The notes below the pieces were generated by a model. The model did no database searches and was not told the origin of the DNA. It saw only the letters and a list, made by a program, of their open reading frames with translations. From Dendrocalamus latiflorus (lineage: Eukaryota; Streptophyta; Magnoliopsida; Poales; Poaceae), in NCBI GenBank assembly GCA_017311315.1, contig CM029658.1:29076967-29140966 (forward strand): a stretch of DNA of 64,000 nucleotides, written 5' to 3'. Shown in pieces: positions 1-11,050 of this stretch; the stretch's first letter is position 1; each line of letters opens with the position of its first letter. Both the position numbers and the translations under genes were made by a program.

Positions 1-1198
1 AGTGTATTGAGTTTGGTTGGGCAAGGTGTGATTCGTGAAATAGTCAACGGTTTGAACACAATAGTTAACGGTAGCATACAATAGTTCAAACAGAGTTTAG
101 AGGCGGTAATAGTATATATAAAATTCCTTCCGCCAATTTTTTTAAAAGCAATGCACTATTTTTTTCTTGCATCTTGGATCTACTCATATTTCATCTATTA
201 CGATCCTGCATCACAAAAAAAGGTGCATCCAACACCTGTTTAAAGCCTTTTCCCTCTTTTCTACCTGTCTTTCCGACCAACCACTATTCACAGTACCTGT
301 TGCAAGCTTAATATATATGTTTCGGTCATGCTACTTACAACTCTGTCCATTTTCAGATTTTTCTCTTGAAGGACCACTCGCTGAAACTTGAAGGAGTATT
401 TTCTTTATTAACTTACATCACTGAGGGAAAGGTTGGGTCTATTCAGCGTCTCAGCTCGGTTATACTGAGGGAAAGGTGGGCACATATACTGTTATTTTGT
501 TTGCTTCCCACTGCCATTCATTGAGCTTGTGGCCTTCTACTCAACACGATCTATATGTCCAGATTATATATTTCCATGGTTGGTCTTTATATTTGTGAGT
601 CTTACGGAATTGTTTATTCAAGATCCGTACATTTTCGAATCAATTGATGGTATGTTTTCTCTGAAAGATTCATATATTTAAGGAACTGTTCATTTACATG
701 TTTCTCTGCATCTAGACATGTTTTAATGTTAGAGATAGAAAGGTTTGGAGCATGCTGAAAGTAAAAAGAAAGTTGAAATTGCCAAAAAATCAAACTGAAA
801 TACTGATACACATCTACCTTGATGTTTTTCTCATGTTCTCTTTTCAAAATCATTCCTAGTTTGCCTATGTAAAAAAAGGAATAAGAAAGAAAGCTGCTCT
901 TCCTTTTCTTTGTTTACCCGCTGAGTAGATTTTGATGCCTTCTCAGGTTTTAAAAAATCATTTCTAGTTTGCCTATGTAACAATCGTGATATCAAGTACA
1001 CTGCAGTGGCCTTCCCCACTTTCGTCACATTGAAGTTACGTACTCCACGGAACAAGCACAAGGTACATGTTTGCGCTCCCACTGTAATTTATAATTCATC
1101 TCTCTATCTTGGATTTCGATCACAAGACACACTAAGAGGGAAACATATCTGTTTTGAAGGTCGTGAAGGATTCTCCTGTTTGATTATTACCTCCAATC
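1..1198. other. 5' flank of the NBS-LRR gene, no supported gene
   Basis: AT-rich sequence upstream of the resistance gene. No coding region is supported on either strand. A TATA-like run lies at 113-123. A 20-odd-bp segment containing CTAGTTTGCCTATGTAA occurs at about 855 and again at about 963, which suggests a local duplication. The long distance to the ATG at 1199 would allow a 5' untranslated region with an intron, but no splice pair could be fixed. Confidence 0.5.
113..123 (+). promoter_or_regulatory. TATA-like box, possibly of the resistance gene
   Basis: TATATATAAAA is the clearest TATA-like string upstream of the resistance-gene ATG. It lies about 1.1 kb upstream, so it would need a long or intron-containing leader. 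It could equally be chance in AT-rich DNA. Confidence 0.2.
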
Positions 1199-3326
1199 AT
1201 GGCATCTTTGATTAATCTAGCCAGCTCTATCATAACGCCTCTTTATAATCTTACATTGAGGCATGCAGTTTACCTCTTCAAGGCTGGCAGAAATGTGGAG
1301 GATCTCAGGGAGGCTACTGAGGATCTACTTGCAAAGAGTGAGGATGTGCAGAACCAGATTGAGGTCGCCAGACGACGGGGAATGTCAGCAACTAATGAAG
1401 TGCGGAGGTGGCAACAGAAGGTACATAAAATCAAATCAGAGAAAGAGATTATCTGTGGCATATATGATCAGAGATACAAAATCTTTGGGTGCTGCACTTT
1501 AATTTGTGGTCAACTTACAACATTAGCAAAAATGCCTCTGAGAAGGTTCTCCATGTCAAAGATTGCCTGAGTTCTACACCGAGTGAGATTGCAGTTCAGC
1601 AGATGCCACCTGCCGTCGAGAAGATCCCCTGTCTATCTACCAAACAGCAACCAACTAGAGCGATTAATCTTCAAAAGGCTCTCAAGTGCATTAAGAATAA
1701 ACCAGTGGGTATGATTGGAATATGGGGCCCCGGTGGAGTGGGCAAGACTCATCTTCTGAAGAACATTAACAACTCATTTGATGGGGACTCTTCCTTTGAT
1801 CATGTTATCTTTGTGACAGCATCTACAGGATGTTCACCGCAAAAGATCCAAGCTAGAATTGTAAAGAAGCTCGGCCTACAGAAAGATGATGATGTAGAAT
1901 CTCAAGCCAGCATTATTTCTGAATTCCTCAAGGAAAGAAATTTCCTGATATTATTGGATGACCTTTGGGAGCGGATTGATCTGCAAGCAGTTGGCATACC
2001 ATACCCCCTTGGAAGTGCAAACCAACCCAAGAGGAAAGTGGTGCTCACAACAAGATCAAAAAAAGTATGCGGTGAAATGGAGGTGAGAAAGGAGATAAAA
2101 GTGGCTTGTTTGCGGGAGGATGAGGCATGGCAGCTATTTCAGGAAAAGGTCGGTCAGAAAACTCTTTCTTCTAGTTCAGGAAAAGGAGATTAAACATCTT
2201 GCAAGAGAACTTGTGAAGGAACTGAAGGGCTTGCCATTAGCTTTAGTAACTATTGGAAGGGCAATGTATCCAAAAAGTAATCCGGATGATGCCCTGTCTA
2301 TGGAAAGCGTTTTCCGACGGCTGAAGTTTAGTTATGATAGTTTGAGAAATGACACCTTGAGACAGTGTTTCTTGACTTGCGCAATATGGCCAGAGGATTG
2401 GTTGATTGACGAAGATGACCTCGCACGATGCTGGATGGGCCTAGGTGCTTAAAGCTGCTTGTTTGTTAGAGAGTTGTGAATATTTGGATAAAGCACAATG
2501 CTGGATTGACGAAGATGAGTCTGATATACAAAGTTCCTACGGAAAAGCACATAGTCTAATCGGCGACCTTAAAGCTGCTTGTTTGTTAGAGAGTTGTGAA
2601 TATTTGGATAAATATTGGGATGATGTTGTTAAAATGCACGATGTGGTTCGTGATATGGCTCTATGGATCTCTTGTGGTTGTGGTGAGAACAATGACAAAT
2701 GGGTTGTTCATGCACGAGTTGGCACAGATTTATCTAGAAACACTATCCCTTGGAGTAAAGCTGAATGTGTCTCGCTGATGGATAATGCAATGGAAGAGCT
2801 TCCTCCTTTTGGTCTTGATCCTTGCCCAACGAAACTTACGGCACTACACCTTCAATATAATAATTTGGATCATAGGGTTTTTGAAACTATTAAGAATTTC
2901 ACTGCATTGACATATCTGGATTTGACGGGGAACCAACTGAAGAATATACCTGATGAATTATGTGCCTTGGTAAACTTGAAGTATCTCGATTTGTCACATA
3001 ATTGTTCAATAGACGAAGTGCCTAGCCGCTTTGTAAACCTTGTTAAGCTCAAATTCTTGTATCTACGCTGGACCTGCATACGAACAATACCGAAGGAGGT
3101 CATCTCTAGTCTTAAAGCATTGCAAGTATTTCAATTGTCGAATACATTGGGAAAAAGGGGCCATGCGAACTATGTGACTTCAATATTTCAAGAGATGGGC
3201 ACCCTAGCTAACTTGAAAGCCGTTGCTATTGATGTTGAAGGTGTTGCTGAGTACGAATTACTAAGTGAGGCTCACATCCCCATTCGGTCTTTAGGTCTAC
3301 AATACCTGGAAGAAGCGTCTGCTTTC
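1199..3326 (+). pseudogene. CC-NBS-LRR disease-resistance protein, 5' part, frameshifted and truncated by a retrotransposon
   Basis: Non-TIR NBS-LRR immune receptor of the RPS2/RPS5-like class, a cytosolic ATP-binding sensor of pathogen effectors. The coiled-coil N-terminus starts MASLINLASSIITPLY at 1199. Then come the P-loop GIWGPGGVGKTH (about 1720), kinase-2 LILLDDLWE (about 1950), RNBS-B VVLTTRSKKV, the motif GLPLAL (about 2230), RNBS-D CFLTCAIWPEDW (about 2370), MHD as KMHDVVRDMALWI (about 2635), and leucine-rich repeats from about 2820. The P-loop reads GKTH where GKTT is usual. Frame changes near 1500 and 2180, a stop at 2450-2452 and a 120-bp duplication break the frame. About 25-30 residues seem to be missing between GRAMYPK and the FRRLKFSYDSL block compared with the family. 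The LRR stops at 3326, where an LTR element is inserted, and resumes at 11051. It is a pseudogene unless the frame changes are sequence errors. Confidence 0.93.
2448..2612 (+). repeat. 120-bp tandem duplication inside the NBS-LRR
   Basis: A 45-bp block starting CTTAAAGCTGCTTG occurs at 2448-2492 and again at 2568-2612, exactly 120 bp apart. The intervening DNA also repeats the nearby GCACAATGCTGGA and GACGAAGATGA strings. The period is 40 codons, so downstream frame is kept. The peptide LKAACLLESCEYLDK is therefore present twice, just before the MHD motif. Confidence 0.9.
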
Positions 3327-4419
3327 TGTAACACCCCGGCCCCTCCCTGAGCCCAAAGTGCTACCACCTACTCCGTAACGTTACCAACTCTGACCTTTGC
3401 TGCTGGTCTTACAAAGCAATTCTTTTATTTAAATACCCATCAAGCGACAAAAGCCGGTACACTTGGCACTAAGCGCAGCCGAAATATAACTTTACTAATT
3501 ACCAAAAGGTACTTAGACTATCCACAACTAAATATGTCAATTGTAGATGATCTGTGAATCACTGTGGCACGTGAACGACTATGCTACTCCCGCCCATGCA
3601 TGTCGTCTCCAACAGATTCCTATAAAAACAACGTTAAAGCAAGGGTGAGTCCGAAGACTCAGCAAGCACACGATAAAACAGTAACATCACTTTAGCACTT
3701 CAATCAATTTTACGAACTGCCAGCCCCCCCTTCTTTCCTCTTTTTCTTCACAGGCAGCCGCACTCTCCTCTTCCTTTCTTCTTCTCACCACCTACGGCTT
3801 CCTCCTCTCCCTCACTCCCACTCCCGCGCCTCCTTCCTCACTCCCTCACCCAGCCGCGCCCCCTCCCTCTCTCCTTCTGACCGGAGTCTGGCCCTGCCCC
3901 TTGCTTCCTTGCGCGGCGCGCAACAAGCAGAGCCAGGGAGTGGCGGCGGCGGCCAGAGGGCGGCGACGCGCGCGGGGTGAATCAACGGCGCCGGCAGCTC
4001 ACATGGGCGAAGCGGCGACGGCGCACGGCCGACGGGGCTAAAGGACGATGGCGAGCTGCGGCAGCAGGCGCAAGGGGCGACGGCAATGGCAGCCGAGGGC
4101 GGCAGCGTGCGGCGTGTGTGGCAGCCAGCACGCGGCGCAGCGGCACCGAAGGGTGATGGGCGGCAGCAGGAGTGGCGGCAGCTAGAGGACGACGCCGGGG
4201 CTGGCGAGCGGTGATGCCGGCGGGCTAGCGGCGACAACGGCGCGATGGGGAGCAACAGCACAGGTGAGCACGGGGGAAGGGAAATAGCAGCCACGGCCGA
4301 GAGTGCACGAGGGAAGAAGAGCAAAATGACTTTGGCTTCCCCCCTCTGGCTCTCTCTCGATCTCTTATACGTGGCATAACTTGGGCCGGGTTTTGGGCCG
4401 GGCTGGCCCAAGTATTACA
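3327..4419 (-). repeat. 3' LTR of the chromovirus-type element, internally deleted
   Basis: TG...CA-bounded LTR of 1093 bp. It matches the right LTR at both ends but lacks the segment corresponding to about 9092-10367. The junction lies at about 3719-3721, where TTTACGAACTG meets a C-rich stretch. The distal half is GC-rich and has chance open frames on both strands that are not genes. Confidence 0.92.
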
Positions 4420-4424
4420 TTCTA

Positions 4425-4440
4425 CCCCCCCCCCCCCCCT
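4425..4440 (-). other. polypurine tract of the chromovirus-type element
   Basis: On the minus strand this is an A followed by 15 G residues, immediately upstream of TAGAATGTAATAC at the 3' LTR edge. Its position and purine content fit the plus-strand primer of LTR retrotransposons. The homopolymer length should be treated with caution because such runs are prone to sequencing error. Confidence 0.75.
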
Positions 4441-4513
4441 TAGCAGAATTCGACCTCGAATTATGCAACTTGATAATCTGTACGAACAATAAATAAACTA
4501 TACTGAACAAAAA

Positions 4514-4819
4514 TCAACTGTAACTCGTACCCGTAGGGAACAACTCTGGGTACTTCTCGTGCATACGAGATTCTGATTCCCACGTCGCTTCTCGTTCAGT
4601 CTGATGCGACCAAAGGACTTTCACATACTTTAACGTTCTGTGCTTCAACACTCTCTCCGATTCCTCTAGAATCTGAACTGGACAGGACTCGAAGGTGAGG
4701 TCTTGCTTAAGGGGCAATGGTTCTAGAACAATCTCATGTTCCGGATCCCTTAAGTACTTTCTCAACATAGAACCATGAAACACATTATGAACTCCTCGCA
4801 TCGACTCGGGAAAACCCAA
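4514..4819 (-). pseudogene. integrase C-terminus with chromodomain-like tail
   Basis: C-terminal part of a Ty3/gypsy polyprotein. The peptide contains GVHNVFHGSMLRKYL, typical of the integrase C-terminal domain, followed by KYVKVLWSHQTEREATWE, which matches the short chromodomain at the end of chromovirus integrases. In the family this module directs integration. It belongs with the integrase core at 4871-5434 and is separated from it by a frame break near 4820-4870. The reading frame stops at 4514, about 75 bp before the polypurine tract. Confidence 0.85.
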
Positions 4820-4870
4820 ACGATATGCCGTCTTTCCAATTCGTGCCTGAATCGGAAATGGCCCAATATA

Positions 4871-5434
4871 TCATGGGCTAAGGTTCCCCTTGATCCCAAA
4901 TCTCACAATCCCTTTAGTGGGAGACACTCTCAAAAGCACATGATCTCCCACTTCGAACTCTAAATCTCGCCTTCTAATATCCGCATAGCTCTTCTGCCTA
5001 CTCTGGGCAGCTAGCAGATTCTGTCTAATCTCCGCCACTCGTTCCACTGTCTCTTGGACCCAATCTGGACCTAGAACTGCCTTTTCGCCTACGGCATCCC
5101 AACAGAGTGGCGACCTACATTTCCGCCCATACAGAACCTCAGATGGCGCAGCCTGAACGCTGGAGTGGTAGCTGTTATTGTAGGCAAACCCCACGAGTGC
5201 CACCACATCCTCCCAGCTACCCTTCCATGACAAAACATAGGACCTCAACCTGTTCTCTAGTGTTTGAATGGTGTGTTCAGGCTGCCCATCTGTCTGTGGG
5301 TGGAAAGCAATGCTAAACTGAAGTTTTGTGCCCAAAGCGCTTTGCAAGCTCTCCCAAAACTTGGAGACAAACTTAGCATCTCTGTCCGAAATTATCGTCT
5401 TGGGCACACCACGCAATCTCACTATCTCACGCAC
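4871..5434 (-). pseudogene. Ty3/gypsy integrase core, partial
   Basis: Catalytic core fragment of a retroviral-type integrase. VPKTIISDRDAKFVSKFWESL carries the second catalytic Asp, and FHPQTDGQPEHTIQTLE carries the Glu region. Then come SWKGSWEDVVALVGFAYNNSYHSS and YGRKCRSPLCW, all standard for plant gypsy integrases. The HHCC zinc domain and the first catalytic Asp are missing, because coding similarity ends near 5434. Upstream (higher coordinates) there is no RT or RNase H, so this is a remnant left by a deletion or an element born incomplete. Confidence 0.9.
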
Positions 5435-8400
5435 ATAGACTCAATTCTCACGTCATCCTACGTCTGGTCTAACACGACCACTACCTTAGGAATCTTTAAC
5501 GTCTCATGCCTCGGCATGAGGAAATCATCAATCCTCCACGAAAATCACTCTCATCGCTTGCACAAAAGAAATAACGCTACTTTTGTTCGCAACAAAGAGA
5601 GCTCTTCTCTTCCATGTGAGAAATATCACATAACCCTCATAAACCCGACTCGTTTTTACAAAGCAAAGTCTTTTATAAAGGTAATCCAATCATAGGATCA
5701 ATCTCTTCATCCACCAATAACAACCTTTCTTCTAAAATAATTGGGAATTCACTTCCCCACAGGAAATCATTTCATCACAATAAATCTACTCAGAGTGAAA
5801 ACTGAACAGGACATCAATTCTCATCTTGACTAACGACTTTATGCCGCATATACCATGCGACAATTCATCCTTCCAACACCAACCTATGAGTTACAAAACT
5901 AATTCAATCCAGGGGCAATATTCACATGAATCTGAGGATGCTTTAGTACATGTCTCGCAAAGTACTCCAGCAAACCTCCTACACCCAGTGACATACTGTC
6001 GACAGGTAACCTCACCTGTCCTATCAAAATCCGTATTCGATTCTATTAATTCGATTCCTCCAATACCCTTATTCTCTAGAGTTTCAACTCATGCTCTATT
6101 TACACCACGATGAATTCCATCAATGGTCAACTTCATCTCATGAAATGATTCATTTCTCTAACTATTTCCTCAGTCAATGATCACCGAACACAGTGAACAT
6201 AAAAATCACCCATCTGTACTCAATTCCTCATATCCACAAAATGAGGTAAGCTCTATTCAAGATCTCAGTTAACATTTGATAACTAAACTCTCTAATAGCT
6301 CTACTTCACATTTTTTTCCTCAATCTTTTAGCCTCCACTAGCTATCAACAAATATGAGGCTCATAAACCAAGGTTTCCAATATTCCCCCAATAACTCCGA
6401 TAACATTATCATCCTCGATCTATGTTATGGGAATCAAGCAATCTAAAACATTAACACCTAGTGATGATTACCTGCAAACATAGGTCAGGGAAGCTCTTTC
6501 ACCCAAAATCTCATACTCACATTGCTACCATGATTTACCAGCTTAAATGTGACATCAGTCACTATTATCTCCCATAGACGCTACTAGTTGCGATAACACA
6601 ATCGATTTTGCCTTTAAGGCCGATTTTATCCGTAACCAATTTCTCACCAGGATTATGGCATAAGATCAACTAGTTTTCTATTAGCCATATACAATAGACA
6701 AATAACACCAAGGAAAAGGGAGATGCAACAAAATCCAAATCTTACATGACCCTAGTTGACGCGCCCGGGCCCACTTTAGACTCCCAATTCAAGACAACCG
6801 AAATTACATATTTGAGAAATGCTCAGGACTCATTCCTGAGTACGCCTAGGACTTCGTTCCTAGGTACGCCTGAAACTTACGTGTTCGGGAGCGCCACGGA
6901 CCACTCGTCCGGGAAATCTCATATGCAGAAGTGAGGAAAGTCATGTAGCACTCATGACACATGCACATAAATCAATATGTGAGTCATACGGATCTCTTAC
7001 CGTACCTCCAAGCATTCATCATTATTATAAACTGAGCATGACCTCCTTCGAAGTCATGAACCCCAATGCTAGTGAACATCAACACATAGTGCATTTCTTC
7101 CAACTACCAACATAGAAATCAATTCAAATTCTTTTCCCCATAACCACGACAAGAAAGTACCTCTTGTACTGCTTACACCGATAAGCAAATGTCAATTCGC
7201 TAATACATAAGTCATTGACTTTTAGTATCCCATCTTGAACCTTTCCACGGTTCACTGGATACTTTATTCCTCCATATTTACTCTATAATTCATCAAACAC
7301 TTCCACCTTACTATACAAAACAACACAATCATAACGACTATCAAGTACGCATACCACAAGATGCGATCAAGGCTCTTTGATCAAAAGATCCACTATCAAT
7401 AAATAATCCCATGAGCACTTAATTCCAAGGCGCTAACTAATCTCCACCAGCTCAACTTTAAGGATGATCAATCACCCGGATTTTAGCACACATCATATGT
7501 ACTTCCATAAACCACAATTGCTTTTAAGCATAGAATCCGTCTGTTCTACTTTCATTGGCATGCACATGATTTCCTACAAAATGCAGTGGCAACTCCACCA
7601 ACTCATGCTTAAATATTGCCACCAAATCTCACTAAAACATTGTTAGCTTCATCCCTCGGAATTTGAGTCTCACTTAACTCAATAACAATTCTTCTCCATT
7701 CAATTTAGCTGGAAGATTTATCCGACATTAAGATCCTCATTCTTATCCTCCCAACTAATCCCAATAGAGTTCTAACCTTACAACTATTTGAGCCTGCCAA
7801 GACATCGGTCGTGATTATAATGATCAATCACGGGGTGAACTTGATAAACTTAAGTTTAGGGTCACTCGCCTATTGCCGATTGAAAGGATACCTCCATGAG
7901 AGATTTTCCACCAAGACAATAGATTAACACACTTTTTAGCAAGTCTAGATTGCAAGGCAAGGTTTATCAATTGGAACCCAAGTAAAACCAATAATTCAAA
8001 TCCAACTATTAAGCAGAAATAGATCTGCCTTACACCGCTACTTCTTATATAACTACTAAATCCCCATTGGATTCAAATCAACGTCAATCCCACAAACATA
8101 ACTAAAGATAATTCTCTCTTGGGTTCTCACCATCTAGAATTCCATCCCCTACCAACCTGTTACTTTAACTACCATAAGCCACGTACGCTGAATCAAACAC
8201 TTCAACCACTGTTAGATATTGCCTTCTCCAAAACATTGATCTCAACACGCAAGTCACTCCAATCATTCACATAATCAAAATTCCTCCGAATACCAGACTT
8301 GCCTGGAGCACTCCCCTCTATCGGGTATTTCCATACAACTCAACGAGTTGCTAACCAATTTTCCCAAAACTGAAACAAAGCATCACTACTTCACTGTCAC

Positions 8401-8684
8401 AAATAGCAACATGACCAGGCCTCTCCCGTGGTCACGGTCTCGGTCTCTATTGCATCGGTATGCGACACAATCACAGTAAGGTCCCGTCGGACACACAAGC
8501 AACAAGTTCAAATGCTTGGCATCAACTCGCAAGCATCCGCCTCGAAGCATTGCAAATCAACATGACTAACGAAAACAGAAATGCAATGCTTAACCCAATC
8601 CCGTCCTACTGTGCACCCATGCGTGTCAAGTTTTAATTGAACCATTAGGCCTAAGGTTTTTTTTTCACCACGGATCTAACGCCC
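5435..8684 (-). other. 3.25-kb non-coding interior of the chromovirus-type element
   Basis: The stretch between integrase remnant and primer-binding site is where gag, protease, RT and RNase H would lie. I read no recognisable peptide in any frame, and only short chance frames are present. Composition is A/C/T-rich on the plus strand. It holds a compact series of hairpins at 6822-6911. It may be replaced sequence, as in large non-autonomous derivatives, or a highly decayed pol. Confidence 0.7.
6822..6911. repeat. hairpin array 1 (four consecutive stem-loops)
   Basis: Four successive stem-loops of about 24 bp each, separated by TACGCC or GCGCC. The stems are CTCAGGA/TCCTGAG (6822-6840), CCTAGGA/TCCTAGG (6845-6864), CCTGAA/TTCGGG with one wobble pair (6869-6889) and CGGAC/GTCCG (6897-6911). 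The arms differ between units but pairing is kept within each unit. Confidence 0.8.
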
Positions 8685-8696
8685 GCTCTGATACCA
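8685..8696 (-). other. primer-binding site (initiator tRNA-Met type)
   Basis: The minus strand reads TGGTATCAGAGC two bases after the 5' LTR end. This is the usual plant primer-binding site complementary to the 3' end of initiator tRNA-Met. It fixes the element's orientation as minus. Confidence 0.9.
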
Positions 8697-8698
8697 AC

Positions 8699-11050
8699 TG
8701 TAACACCCCGGCCCCTCCCTGAGTCCAAAGTGCTACCACCTACTCCGTAACGTTACCAACTCCGACCTTTGCCGCTGGTCTTACAAAACAATTCTTTTAT
8801 TTAAATACCCATCAAGCGACAAAAGCCAGTACACTTGGCACTAAGCGCAGCCGAAATATAACTTTACTAATTACCAAAAGGTACTTAGACTATCCACAAC
8901 TAAATATGTCAATTGTAGATGATCTGTGAATCACTGTGGCACGTGAATGACTATGCTACTCCCGCCCATGCATGTCGTCTCCAACAGATTCCTATAAAAA
9001 CAACGTTAAAGCAAGGGTGAGTCCGAAGACTCAGCAAGCACACGATAAAACAGTAACATCACTTTAGCACTTCAATCAATTTTACGAACTGTAAGCTGTA
9101 AATCCACTTTATGACTGTAAACTGTAAATTAATTCTGTAACTGTAAAATGTAAATCAACTCTGTAGCTATAATCTGTACCTCAACTCTGTATCTGTAATC
9201 TGTATCGCTTTCTCTGTCACTTTCATGCAATGCATCTGTAATGCAATGCTATGCAACGCATCTGTAATGCATCTGTAACCATCAAATTACCTTTATGAGC
9301 TGTAACCCAGAATTTCTGGGTTTCCTCTCTGTCATCTGTTCATTTCCTGTAAATGCAATGCAATGCAATGCATCTGTATGCACCTATAACTGTAGCTAAT
9401 ACCGGTATAGCGGAGCGTCCACCCGTCGATGGACCACTCAATTGCCTACCTCTGTAGGTCTTACTCCAGAGCACTCCGGAATAGTCACTTGACTTTCTCA
9501 CCGACCTTGCTCTTATTCAAGAGCACTACGGGCTAGTCATGACTTTCTCACCAGCCTGGCTCTTATGCATTTGCATGATGCAATATGCTTCACATATGGA
9601 TGTCTAATCATAAGCGATACTCATCAGGATATGATTAGCACAACTCATATACATCTCATAAATACTGTAAATCATAGCATGGAAACCCAAATAACAACCA
9701 TTCACCACAATTTACTGTTCTACCCTGCACTTGCCTGTTAACCTGGCGGACGGTGCGTGGACGGCACCAGACTCGAACCGCCACCTGAACAATCATTAAT
9801 CATCTCAATTCAACACTCATGCAATACATTCAATTACGAGCAAATGACATCGCTCTAATGTCCAACCCGACATAATCAAATCATATCCCACCGGGCACAC
9901 TCATTGCCCCGATGTTCAACCAGTCTGTAAAATTAGCGGTCTCATTATTTATATTCGCTGATCAATTTCTACAGGCTTAATCTCACTTTAATCAGTTGTT
10001 TAACCTCAAACTATGCTCTCCTCCCTCTTCTGCCACAGATCGACCAAATCAACTGTGGCAATACCGAGTTCATCATTCAGGCAGTTATATTAATAATGAT
10101 AATTAAATAGTCACATACATCAACTCTAATTATCGACCTATTAACCTATGCCTGACTCGGCAAATAAACAGGGAGAAGGTTTCGAGGCGTTACCCTGGCC
10201 CCGAGCGATCAGATCGGGACAACCCTCCTTTTTCTCAGTTGGATCAGGCAAATCTGACGGTGGGTCGGACTTCCCCTTTTTTTCTCTTTTCTTCTCTCTT
10301 TCTTTTCCTCTCTTCCTTCTCTCTCTTTTTCTTTTCCCTTCTTTCCCTTTTTTTCCTTTCCTTCGGCCGGCCCCCCTTCTTTCCTCTTTTTCTTCACAGG
10401 CGGCCACACTCCCCTCTTCCTTTCTTCTTCTCACCACCTACGGCTTCCTCCTCTCCCTCACTCCCACTCCCGCGCCTCCTTCCTCACTCCCTCACCCAGC
10501 CGTGCCCCCTCCCTCTCTTCTTCCGACCGGAGTCTGGCCCTCCCCCTTGCTTCCTTGTGCGGCGCGCAACAAGCAGAGCCGGGGAGCGGCGGCGGCGGCC
10601 AGAGGGCGGCGACGCGCGCGGGGTGAATCAACGGCGCCGGCAGCTCACACGGGCGGAGCGGCGACGGCGCACGACCGACAGGGCTAAAGGACAACGGCGA
10701 GCTGCGGCAGCAGGCGCAAGGGGCGACGGCGATGGCAGCCGAGGGCGGTGGCGCGCGGCGTGTGTGGCAGCCAGCACGCGGCGCAGCGGCACCGAAGGGT
10801 GATGGGCGGCAGCTAGAGGACGACGCCGGGGCTGGCGAGCGGCGATGCCGGCGGGCTAGCGGCGACAACGGCGCGATGGGGAGCAACAGCACAGGTGAGT
10901 ACGGGGGAAGGGAAATAGCAGCCACAGCCGAGAGTGCACGGGGGAAGAAGAGCAAAATGACTTTGGCTTCCCCCCTCTGGCTCTCTCTCGATCTCTTGTA
11001 CGTGGCATAACTTGGGCCGGGTTTTGGGCCGGGCTGGCCCAAGTATTACA
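8699..11050 (-). repeat. 5' LTR of the chromovirus-type element, full length
   Basis: LTR of 2352 bp, TG...CA-bounded on the minus strand. It keeps the 1.28-kb segment lost from the other LTR. That segment has degenerate TGTAA/CTGTAAT-rich repeats at 9092-9390 and a hairpin block at 9417-9524. The edge of that block (TACCGGTA, then GCGGAG) recurs in the partial LTR at 62470, so the long form is ancestral. The part from 10270 to 11000 is pyrimidine-rich then GC-rich, with overlapping chance open frames. Confidence 0.92.
9417..9524. repeat. hairpin array 2 in the 5' LTR
   Basis: A series of short stem-loops: GTCCA/TGGAC (9417-9434), CCTAC-CTCT-GTAGG (9445-9458), an alternative CTCTG/CAGAG (9450-9471) and GCTCTT-ATTC-AAGAGC (9509-9524). 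The block is preceded by ACCGGTATAGCGGAG. It aligns in position with the array at 62486-62627, and the second hairpin keeps the same CTCT loop on a different stem. Confidence 0.7.

Noticed and set aside
10148..11042. Several long open frames on both strands (up to about 190 codons) in the right LTR
   Set aside because: They are low-complexity (Pro/Ser/Arg-rich) frames in a GC-rich LTR and recur at 3812-4411 in the other LTR. No domain is seen.
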